DNA of 64,000 bases, taken from assembly GCA_934202525.1 (NCBI GenBank), contig CAKPYB010000014.1, positions 1-64,000 of the forward strand. Direction: 5' to 3'. The notes under the pieces were generated by a model, which was not told where the DNA came from, ran no database searches, and worked only from the letters and a program-made list of their open reading frames with translations. Position numbers and translations under genes: made by a program. This DNA comes from an uncultured Prevotella sp. GTDB taxonomy: Bacteria > Bacteroidota > Bacteroidia > Bacteroidales > Bacteroidaceae. This document shows, in pieces, positions 25,617-32,837 of this stretch (positions within the stretch are counted from its first letter, which is position 1; every line of letters starts with the position of its first letter).

Positions 25617-27311
25617 TCAGTTGATGTTCAACTTAGGCACCTCTGCCTTGTCGAAGTAATACCAGTAGGTATCGCTGAATGCCTGGTTGCCCCGTTCTTC
25701 ATTATACTGATGGAAACGCTGCAGAACATCTTGACGCTTGATATATTTTGCCCATTCTTCCGGCTTAGCCTTGGTTCCCGCCAGATAAATCATGAGAGCC
25801 TCCTGATACAGGCGTTCGTAGGAAACGTTTTTCTGTTTGAGATAATAAGTATCATAATCCCGCTTGAAGGTTTCCATGTCTTTCAGGAGAAGATCGCTGC
25901 AGAGCATGTAGTCGATGGCGATTTTGTTGTTCGGATTACTTTCTGCCAGTTCACACATGATGGTGTGGCAATTCTCGTTCAGTCGTAGCGTATCCTTCCG
26001 GTTGATGAACGGGCGCTTTTCGATGTATTGCTGCAGGAGAGCTTTTTCATCGGCTGTTGCTTTTCTGGCAAGTGAGGAGAAGGCACGGTTTGCCCATCTG
26101 CTCCATACGAAGGTCTTTTGCAGAATACGGAGATTTTTGCGGGTAGCAGTGTAGTCGCCCTTCACCAGATTGATTTCGGCAAGTCGCTTTACCATTCTGA
26201 TATTCCGGTTGTTCGGAGAGCAGACATTGGCAAGCATTGTGGCACGTTCGCAGAAAGTCATATCGCCCAGAACCCAATACAGTTCGTTCAGGGTCTTGAT
26301 GGTAAGGGTTGGGGTGCCTGGAGCCAGTTTCTCGAATGTACCCAGGTTGTTGCTCTGGAATCTCAGCAGGTTGTCTGGAAGATATCCGTTTTGCGCCATC
26401 ACGAGGTTATAGTAGAACTTCATGTATTGGTCTGGATTTTCCGTCTTTTCTACGATGTTGATAACCTTATTATAATTACCGAAGTAATATTCACAGTCTA
26501 CCGCGAATGTTTTCTCCAGATCCATTTGCGGTTTTACCAGTTTTCCGATACCCGGATAGGTATAAAGGGTTTGGAAGTCGCAGAAGTAGAGTCGCTTGGA
26601 CAGCATCAGCAGGAAGAAAGGAATCACGAGGGCAGCCAGGCGATAGTAGGTCCCCACTTTCATGATGTTGGAAAGACATCCTGTAAATACCAGCGCTCCG
26701 TAGATCCATACTCCATTTCCAAAGAACCAGTGGCATACGAATACGGAAACAATGATGCTGAAGGCGGTAACCCAATGCGCTGCTCCCAAACCTGCTGCGG
26801 CAGAAGGATTGTCGTCCATCTTCTCTATCTTCTTGAGAAACATTCGGGTGGAAGTGAGCAGCTTGGTGCTGACACGGAACACACTGGCACCACCTGCTAT
26901 TGCCAGAATGCTGCAAAGCCGGTAGTCGTAGTGAAAACTGAAACATACCAATAGGATCATCATGATGAAGGCTACGATATGTGCCGTCTTTTCCCCCTGG
27001 ATGTCTGCATCTCTTACTGCGCATTTTACATTATGTCCCGTAATAAGAATACAGAGGGTAAGGATGATAGGACCGGCATAGCGGAAATAATAAAACTGGG
27101 TCAGGAAATCGCCTGCCAGACAGGCCAGCCATCCCGGTTTGTCCAGATAAGTAGTCAGATAATCCCATGATGACAGAAACAGTTGGTTCTGCTCCTGATA
27201 AAACAGATGGTAGGGATAGAAGAATTGGAAGAACACAAAGCATGCGATGGCTCCCAATGCATATAACGAATATATGCCAAAACTAGATTGGCTTGTTTGC
27301 TGTTCACTCAT
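25617..27311 (-). CDS. DUF6057-like polytopic membrane protein
   Basis: From ATG 27311 (MSEQQTSQSSFGIY) this gives 564 aa; the 22-residue upstream extension looks untranslated. The first half has about 8-10 hydrophobic helices with FFYPYHLFYQEQNQLFL near the N-terminus. The second half is soluble and helical, TPR-like (CEYYFGNYNKVINIVEK; FVWSRWANRAF). This fits the DUF6057 family of Bacteroidetes, whose function is unknown. It normally pairs with the TolB-like gene that is decayed here, so its own function may also be weakened. Confidence 0.8.
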   Translation of the reverse strand: MSEQQTSQSSFGIYSLYALGAIACFVFFQFFYPYHLFYQEQNQLFLSSWDYLTTYLDKPGWLACLAGDFLTQFYYFRYAGPIILTLCILITGHNVKCAVRDADIQGEKTAHIVAFIMMILLVCFSFHYDYRLCSILAIAGGASVFRVSTKLLTSTRMFLKKIEKMDDNPSAAAGLGAAHWVTAFSIIVSVFVCHWFFGNGVWIYGALVFTGCLSNIMKVGTYYRLAALVIPFFLLMLSKRLYFCDFQTLYTYPGIGKLVKPQMDLEKTFAVDCEYYFGNYNKVINIVEKTENPDQYMKFYYNLVMAQNGYLPDNLLRFQSNNLGTFEKLAPGTPTLTIKTLNELYWVLGDMTFCERATMLANVCSPNNRNIRMVKRLAEINLVKGDYTATRKNLRILQKTFVWSRWANRAFSSLARKATADEKALLQQYIEKRPFINRKDTLRLNENCHTIMCELAESNPNNKIAIDYMLCSDLLLKDMETFKRDYDTYYLKQKNVSYERLYQEALMIYLAGTKAKPEEWAKYIKRQDVLQRFHQYNEERGNQAFSDTYWYYFDKAEVPKLNIN

Positions 27312-27409
27312 TTTTGTCGATTTATAAGTTTTTATATCTGTGCATCTTGTTTGGTATAAGTAGTGAAGTTTTAGCATTTACTCTTTGCCAAGGTGCAACT
27401 TATCAGGGG

Positions 27410-27417
27410 CAAAGGTA
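27410..27417 (-). promoter_or_regulatory. -7 element for the DUF6057 gene
   Basis: Minus-strand TACCTTTG at 27417-27410, about 100 bases before ATG 27311. No clear -33. Confidence 0.5.
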
Positions 27418-27442
27418 ATAAAAATATATTAGAATGAATCAT

Positions 27443-27486
27443 AAAAAATGCAGAAACTTACTCTTTAAAAGTAAATTTCTGCATTT
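27443..27486 (-). terminator. Terminator after the Rid-family gene
   Basis: AAATGCAGAAA and TTTCTGCATTT (11 bp) pair, with a T-run following on the minus strand. Confidence 0.75.
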
Positions 27487-27494
27487 ATCAGCAT

Positions 27495-28523
27495 TTATTT
27501 CTGTTCTTGTTTTTCTGCAATGCATTCCATTTCTATCAGCCAGCCCGGTCTGCATACTCTTGCCTCTACGATGATATGTGGTATCTGAGGGTAAAACTGA
27601 TTCATCAGTTGCTCTACGGTATGATAGTCTGAGATGTCGCGCAGGTAGATGATAAAGTATTGGATATCGTTCATCATCGCATCGCCATCCTTCAATAAAG
27701 CACCGATGTTCTCGAGCAATCTGCCGGTTTGTCTTATAATATCGCCTTCGTATACAACTGCTCCATCTTTATCTATGCTGGCTGTTCCTGATATGAAATA
27801 TTGTTTCTTCTGGGGCAGGGAAAGACAGGTTCCTCGCTCAAAGGCTACTCCGTAGTCATGAGTTGGATTCAGATGGTTGAGCGCCTGGAGATATTTCTTG
27901 TCTTCTTCCCTAATGTCGGGAACGGTCAGAAAGTCGATGGCTACAGAGGCATGACGGACGGATGTTGCTCCGCCGATGCCCGTACTGGCTATATAATGGG
28001 TTTCTGCCGTCAGACCTTGCTGGTCGAAAACATCATTGCGCGCTTCTACTACTCCCTGATAATTTACATCGATGTTGGTTACGTATATCCATGTTCTTAT
28101 CAGATTGCGCTTCATCGTCATCTCTGTACCGGCGATAAGTTGCAGGTATTTATCGAATAGCATTCGGGTCTGTTCGTACGAATCCTTTCCCTTCGCTTCT
28201 TCCGCAGTCAGTCGGAGGCTGTGGAACAGGATAGGGGTCTTATCGTCTGTGGTCTTGATCAGGAGTGAAATCTTGCTCCCGTTGAGCGGAGGTTGTTCAA
28301 CAACCGTAAGATGGGTATCTTTGAGATACTCCTGATAAAGGAGTGACTCTTCTAAATCCTTGCTTTGATTTTGGGAGTCGCTGAGGAATACCTTACAATA
28401 TTGCAAAGTACGTTTTTCTAGTTTCTCGGTGTCGAGATAGTTACCTAGTTTCAGATACAGAAAGTTCAAGCGGTCGTTGAACGAACCCTTGGCTTCTGGT
28501 GATAATATTATATATTTGTCCAT
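27495..28523 (-). CDS. Rid/YjgF-superfamily protein (two-domain, chorismatase-like)
   Basis: The 342-aa protein is twice the length of a RidA protein. The C-terminal part has the Rid signature IPHIIVEARVCRPGWLIEMECIA and YFISGTASIDKDG...GDIIRQTGRLLENIGALL. The N-terminal half is a second, more divergent domain. This build resembles the FkbO/Hyg5 chorismatase group, but substrate residues cannot be judged by eye. Single gene with its own promoter and terminator. Confidence 0.7.
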   Translation of the reverse strand: MDKYIILSPEAKGSFNDRLNFLYLKLGNYLDTEKLEKRTLQYCKVFLSDSQNQSKDLEESLLYQEYLKDTHLTVVEQPPLNGSKISLLIKTTDDKTPILFHSLRLTAEEAKGKDSYEQTRMLFDKYLQLIAGTEMTMKRNLIRTWIYVTNIDVNYQGVVEARNDVFDQQGLTAETHYIASTGIGGATSVRHASVAIDFLTVPDIREEDKKYLQALNHLNPTHDYGVAFERGTCLSLPQKKQYFISGTASIDKDGAVVYEGDIIRQTGRLLENIGALLKDGDAMMNDIQYFIIYLRDISDYHTVEQLMNQFYPQIPHIIVEARVCRPGWLIEMECIAEKQEQK

Positions 28524-28545
28524 CTTGTTTTTCTTTTTTCGGCGG

Positions 28546-28553
28546 CAAAGGTA
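28546..28553 (-). promoter_or_regulatory. -7 element for the Rid-family gene
   Basis: Minus-strand TACCTTTG at 28553-28546, about 22 bases before the ATG. Confidence 0.55.
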
Positions 28554-28640
28554 CGGATAATATCTGAGATATAAGAATATAGACTGGATGAAAAGAAAAA
28601 AATACCTAGAAATGGGGATGGGATTGTGCAGGGTAGAACA

Positions 28641-28679
28641 AAAAGAAGGGAAGTAAAGGCTTGTTTTCCTTTGCTTCCC
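28641..28679 (-). terminator. Terminator after argF'
   Basis: GGGAAGTAAAGG and CCTTTGCTTCCC pair with one mismatch; minus-strand T-run follows (CTTTTTGTTC). Confidence 0.65.
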
Positions 28680-28701
28680 CTATCTCTTGCTTATTTCTTG
28701 C

Positions 28702-29664
28702 TTAGAGTGATTCGAGCATGCGCTTGATGACAACTTCGGCTGAAATCTCACGGTTGGCTGCCTCTGGAATTACCAGACTGTTCTTGCTTTCGATGACATC
28801 ATCGGTAACAATCAAGCCACGGCGAACTGGCAGGCAGTGCATGAAGCAACCGTCATTGGTCCAGCTCATGTGCTCCTCGTCGATGGTCCAGCTCATATCC
28901 TTGCTCAGAATTTCACCATACTGTGCTGGGTCTTTCACACCCGGACAGCTCCAGTTCTTGGCATAAACGAAGTCTGCACCTTCCAGAGCCTTCTTCTGGT
29001 CGTACTCCACCTTGGCATTTCCAACGAACTTAGGGTCGAGTTCATAGCCCTCTGGATGGGTAACCACGAAATCTACATCGGCTGCATTCATCCACTGGGC
29101 GAATGAGTTTGGTACAGCTTGAGGCAAGGCACGGCAATGAGGAGCCCAGGTCAGGACTACCTTGGGACGAGCCACCTTCTTATGCTCCTCGATGGTGATG
29201 AGGTCGGCGAATGCCTGGAGTGGATGAACGGTAGCTGTCTCCATAGCGAAGACAGGGCGGCCGCTGTACTTTACAAACTGGTTGACGATGGTTTCGGCAT
29301 AATCGTAGTCACGGTCTTTCAAACCGGCAAAGCTGCGAACACCGATAAGGTCGCAGAAGCTACCCATCACAGGGATAGCCTCAAGCAGGTGCTCACTCTT
29401 GTCGCCATCCATGATGACGCCACGCTCTGTCTCCAGTTTCCATGCACCGGCATTCACATCGAGCACGATAACATTCATGCCCAGGTTCATCGCAGCCTTC
29501 TGTGTACTCAATCGGGTACGGAGGCTGTTATTGAAGAATATCATCAGCAAGGTTTTGTTCTTGCCCAACTCCTGATAACCGAAACGGTTTGCTTTTACTT
29601 CCTGTGCCTCGGCGAGTGCTGCTTTCAGGTCGCCAAGGTCTTCAACATTAAAGAATGTCTTCAT
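28702..29664 (-). CDS. argF': N-acyl-ornithine carbamoyltransferase (Bacteroides ArgF' type)
   Basis: The enzyme carbamoylates an acylated ornithine on the way to arginine. The 320-aa protein has NNSLRTRLSTQKAAMNLGMN (carbamoyl-phosphate site), HPLQAFADLITIEEHKK, TWAPHCRALPQAVPNSFA and FMHCLPVRRG. In B. fragilis the enzyme uses N-succinylornithine, and Pro90 versus Glu (E92 in the Xanthomonas enzyme) decides succinyl versus acetyl preference. Here residue 90 is Ser (GDKS-EHLLEAIP), neither of the two. Preference is therefore open. The other arg genes lie at 60-64 kb. Confidence 0.88.
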   Translation of the reverse strand: MKTFFNVEDLGDLKAALAEAQEVKANRFGYQELGKNKTLLMIFFNNSLRTRLSTQKAAMNLGMNVIVLDVNAGAWKLETERGVIMDGDKSEHLLEAIPVMGSFCDLIGVRSFAGLKDRDYDYAETIVNQFVKYSGRPVFAMETATVHPLQAFADLITIEEHKKVARPKVVLTWAPHCRALPQAVPNSFAQWMNAADVDFVVTHPEGYELDPKFVGNAKVEYDQKKALEGADFVYAKNWSCPGVKDPAQYGEILSKDMSWTIDEEHMSWTNDGCFMHCLPVRRGLIVTDDVIESKNSLVIPEAANREISAEVVIKRMLESL

Positions 29665-29749
29665 TGTTATTTCGTTTTTTTATTTGTTATATCTTATATG
29701 TATTGCTATTGAATCTTTTTTCTTGGATCTTTCTTTTTGAATCTTGATG

Positions 29750-29779
29750 TTTGCAAAGTTTGCATGCAAATCTTGCAAA
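29750..29779. promoter_or_regulatory. 30-bp palindrome upstream of argF'
   Basis: TTTGCAAAGTTTGCATGCAAAT...TGCAAA is nearly self-complementary around GCATGC. It sits 86 bases upstream of the argF' ATG, right for an operator. The regulator is unknown. Confidence 0.5.
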
Positions 29780-29799
29780 CATGGCAGAAACTAAGACTT

Positions 29800-29832
29800 G
29801 GTACGGAGAGGGTACGGAGCAGGTACGGAGCG
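29800..29832. repeat. Three 11-bp tandem repeats (GGTACGGAG + 2)
   Basis: GGTACGGAGAG, GGTACGGAGCA and GGTACGGAGCG follow without gaps, 11 bases each, just beyond the 3' end of proA (stop at 29840). Confidence 0.8.
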
Positions 29833-29839
29833 GGTCCTG

Positions 29840-31126
29840 TTAGGCTCTTGTCTGTCCCTGACCTGTAATCAGCCACTTGTAGGTTGTAATCTCTTCGAGT
29901 GCCATTGGTCCGCGGGCTCCAAGTTTCTGGGTACTGATGCCAATCTCTGCGCCCAATCCGAACTGTGCGCCATCGGTAAAGCTGGTAGGAGCGTTTACAT
30001 AAACGCAGGCTGCATCTACCATTGCCTGGAACTTCTTCTGGGCAGTTTCATTGTTGGAAACAATGCTCTCGCTGTGTCCGCTTCCGTAAGTAGCGATATG
30101 GTCGAGTGCCTCATCTTCCGAAGCCACGGTCTTGATGCCCATCTGCATGCTGAGCCATTCGGTGTTCCAAATGCTCTTCATGTTGGCATCAGCTTCCTTC
30201 ATCTTCGCCTCGCTTTCCTCCGCTTTATATAATAAGGTGTCAGGATAGTGTCCCTTTAAGGTCTCGTAAGCCTTGGCATCCGCATGGATCTTGGTCTGCT
30301 TCTCGGCGAGACCCTCGCAGAGAGCAGGGAGGTCGCTTAATCTGCTTTCGTGAATCAGCAGACAGTCGAGCGCATTGCATACGCTCACTCTTCTGCATTT
30401 GGCATTGGTGATGATGCGCTTGCCCATCTCCAGATCGCCATCCTTGTCGAAGTAACAATGTACCACGCCGGCTCCGGTCTCGATAACCGGTACCTTGGCG
30501 GTATCGCGAACGAAGTTGATAAGCTTCTTACCACCACGAGGAATACAGAGGTCGATATAGCCCACAGCATTCAGCATTTCGCCGGTAGCCTCATGGGTAG
30601 CAGGAAGGAGAGTGACTACATTCGGGTCAATACCGAAAGTTATCAACACCCTGTGGATAAGTTCGACACCCGCTGAGTTTGAGGCGTTTGCATCCCTTCC
30701 ACCTTTCAGTACGCACGCATTTCCGCTCTTGAAACAGAGTGAGAAAACATCGTAGGTTACGTTAGGACGAGCCTCGTAAATCATGCCGATAACTCCGAAT
30801 GGAACGGCTACTCGCTGCAGATGCAAACCATTTTCGAGTGTTTTGTCTTTGAGAACTCTTCCGAGCGGTGAAGGCAGTGTACTGACGTGTCTCATATCCG
30901 AAGCAATATCCCGGAGTCGCTGCTCTGTGAGTTGCAATCGGTCGTAGAGCGGGTTCGCCTTGTCCATCTTCGCCAAGTCTTCTGCGTTCGCAGCAAGGAG
31001 CGCAGGAGTTTCTGCGATGATAGCGTCAGCCACCGCCTGCAGGATTTCATTACGTTGTTCATCAGTTAGCAAACCAAGTGTTTTGCTAGCTGCCTTTACT
31101 TTTTGGAAAGTCTCTTTCAGTTCCAT
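29840..31126 (-). CDS. proA: Glutamate-5-semialdehyde dehydrogenase (gamma-glutamyl phosphate reductase)
   Basis: ProA reduces gamma-glutamyl phosphate to the semialdehyde in proline synthesis. The 428-aa protein carries [31 protein letters not shown]-type NADP loop ([12 protein letters not shown]), [10 protein letters not shown] and the catalytic cysteine segment [17 protein letters not shown]. proB and proC are encoded 20 kb away, so the pathway is scattered. It lies upstream of argF' on the same strand but has 175 bases of repeats in between. Confidence 0.95.
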   Translation of the reverse strand: MELKETFQKVKAASKTLGLLTDEQRNEILQAVADAIIAETPALLAANAEDLAKMDKANPLYDRLQLTEQRLRDIASDMRHVSTLPSPLGRVLKDKTLENGLHLQRVAVPFGVIGMIYEARPNVTYDVFSLCFKSGNACVLKGGRDANASNSAGVELIHRVLITFGIDPNVVTLLPATHEATGEMLNAVGYIDLCIPRGGKKLINFVRDTAKVPVIETGAGVVHCYFDKDGDLEMGKRIITNAKCRRVSVCNALDCLLIHESRLSDLPALCEGLAEKQTKIHADAKAYETLKGHYPDTLLYKAEESEAKMKEADANMKSIWNTEWLSMQMGIKTVASEDEALDHIATYGSGHSESIVSNNETAQKKFQAMVDAACVYVNAPTSFTDGAQFGLGAEIGISTQKLGARGPMALEEITTYKWLITGQGQTRA

Positions 31127-31196
31127 TCGCTATTTCCTTTCTTATTTTTATGATAAGATATTTTGTAATGTGTTACGAGTTCCCTCTTAACAACGG

Positions 31197-31228
31197 CAAA
31201 GGTAAGTATAAATATCGGAAATTGCAAA
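31197..31228 (-). promoter_or_regulatory. Promoter for proA
   Basis: Minus-strand TTTG at 31228-31225 and TACCTTTG at 31204-31197, 20 bases apart. Confidence 0.65.
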
Positions 31229-31291
31229 CTTTATGCAAGAAAAAGTAATAGTTTAATAGATAAATGGATAGTTATACGGAAAATGATATTA

Positions 31292-31320
31292 AAAAAGGTC
31301 AGACAGTGCCTGACCTTTTT
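31292..31320. terminator. Terminator after the DUF1016 gene
   Basis: AAAAAGGTCAG and CTGACCTTTTT pair perfectly (11 bp, 7-base loop); works in both directions. Confidence 0.85.
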
Positions 31321-31360
31321 GTAATGGTTCCTTCTAATTATTTTGATACTGCCAGAAGAA

Positions 31361-32449
31361 TTACTCTTTTTCGTTTTCTTCAGGGTGAGTCATTAGATAC
31401 AGTTCCTTCTGTCGTTCGATTTCTCTTCTCAAGTCTTCCTTGTCTGGCAGGTAAAGCTTGTATTTTGCAGCGAACATCTGGTCGTTCTTGGCAAGAGTGG
31501 AGTATCGGGCTACATCCGAATCGGTTTCGGCACAGAGGATGATTCCGATAGTAGGATTGTCGTCTGGTCCTTTCTTCATCTTGTCATACATCTGCAAGTA
31601 CATGTCCATTTGACCGACATCCTGATAGGTGATGCGGTTGACCTTTAAATCTACAAGGATAAAACTCTTGATAAGATAATTATAGAATACCAAGTCGATG
31701 TAGTAGTCGTTCTCTTCCGTTCGGATATGCTGCTGGCGAGCTACAAGGGCATAGCCTTTCCCCATTTCCATCAAGAATTTCTCTAAATTATCTATGATGG
31801 CAGATTCCAATTTCGATTCTTTGAGAGAAGAGTCGGAAGGTAATCCCAAAAACTCCATGACTACAGGAGATTTGATGTATTCCAGTTTATCTTGCTGGAA
31901 TTCATTTGTTTTCTCTTTCATCTCTTTCTCTACAGGTGCTTTGTCTTTTGACATAAGGAGGCGCTCATAGTACAAGGTATTGATGTTACGACTCAATGTG
32001 CGGTAGCTCCAACCTTGCTCGAAAGCTTCCTTTGCATACCAATCCCTTGCTCGTTTGTCTTCGATGCGAATAAGTCGCTCGTAATGTGACCATGGAAGTA
32101 AATGTAATACTTGCTTTCTGAATTCCTCAGACACTGTCTGATGAATTTCTAATTCTTTGAATAATAGGAAGAACTTCTTGAAATTTATGAGGTTTGTCTC
32201 AGAGAACCCTTTCCCAAATTCCTCTGTAAGTGCAGCGGATGCCACCTCAATAATATGCTTTCCATACTCAGCCCTTGCTTCTCCGTTCTGCTCCTCTTCT
32301 ACAATACGTTTCCCTATTCTCCAGTTTCTTTCTACCAGAGAATAATTGACGGCAGCGAAAGCTTTGCTCCTTGCTTTGCTGACTATTGTCTTCAAATAAT
32401 TTACGAGAAACTTCTCTTCTCCTTTATATGAGTGCTCCATCTGCTTCAT
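31361..32449 (-). CDS. DUF1016 (YhcG-type) PD-(D/E)XK nuclease-domain protein
   Basis: I take ATG 32449 (362 aa), since the upstream ATG 32482 lies in the -7 element. The N-terminal half is the DUF1016 helical domain (NWRIGKRIVEEEQNG, LPWSHYERLI). The C-terminal half is a PD-(D/E)XK domain with DYYIDLVFYNYLIKSFILVDLKV; Asp and the DLK triad are in place. YhcG-like proteins are linked to DNA recombination or restriction-linked mobile islands. No restriction-modification genes are adjacent here, so it stands alone. Confidence 0.88.
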   Translation of the reverse strand: MKQMEHSYKGEEKFLVNYLKTIVSKARSKAFAAVNYSLVERNWRIGKRIVEEEQNGEARAEYGKHIIEVASAALTEEFGKGFSETNLINFKKFFLLFKELEIHQTVSEEFRKQVLHLLPWSHYERLIRIEDKRARDWYAKEAFEQGWSYRTLSRNINTLYYERLLMSKDKAPVEKEMKEKTNEFQQDKLEYIKSPVVMEFLGLPSDSSLKESKLESAIIDNLEKFLMEMGKGYALVARQQHIRTEENDYYIDLVFYNYLIKSFILVDLKVNRITYQDVGQMDMYLQMYDKMKKGPDDNPTIGIILCAETDSDVARYSTLAKNDQMFAAKYKLYLPDKEDLRREIERQKELYLMTHPEENEKE

Positions 32450-32479
32450 AATTATGCCTTGTTTTATGTATGATGAGTG

Positions 32480-32487
32480 CAAAGATA
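32480..32487 (-). promoter_or_regulatory. -7 element for the DUF1016 gene
   Basis: Minus-strand TATCTTTG at 32487-32480; a TTTG 21 bases upstream (32512-32509) is slightly too far. Confidence 0.55.
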
Positions 32488-32544
32488 CGCTTTTTTATTG
32501 GTAAAGCACAAAAATATGGTTAAAAAGTTTGCGGAAACCAAAAC

Positions 32545-32690
32545 ATTTGCTATCTTTACATCGTCAAACCCTTACTGAAAGCCCTCGTGGGTGGGATGTT
32601 TAGGGAGACACATATACATAAAAGGCGTAACAGTACGCTTTGGTTTTGGCGTGTTGGAATTTCGCAAATTTTACGTCATTTAGTATAAGA
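32545..32690 (+). other. Structured-looking intergenic segment
   Basis: Between two divergent promoters lies a stretch unlike its surroundings. It has GC-rich pairing parts (CCCTTAC...GTTTAGGG around GCCCTCGTGGGT) and a GCGTAACAGTACGC hairpin. It begins with TTTGCTATCTTTA, near a -7 element. It could be a small RNA or the scar of a mobile element. No ORF is convincing. Confidence 0.35.
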
Positions 32691-32760
32691 GGATAGTTCT
32701 TCACAAATGGGAAGAAATTATTTTTTTAACACCGAAGAAGCACTTTTACGAAAAAAAACG

Positions 32761-32768
32761 TATTTTTG
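32761..32768 (+). promoter_or_regulatory. -7 element for the hybrid regulator
   Basis: TATTTTTG at 32761-32768, about 70 bases before the ATG. Confidence 0.55.
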
Positions 32769-32837
32769 CACTTGCGTGTTGAATTTGCGTAGGAACAAAA
32801 CATTAACTTTGAAAACAAAAGCTGAAAATTATTAAGG

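Noticed and set aside
15018..30237. Recurring TATATAATAAGGT word (near 15021, 21241, 24341, 30225)
   Set aside because: Three copies are inside genes, two of them encoding Tyr-Asn-Lys in frame, so common codon choice explains them.
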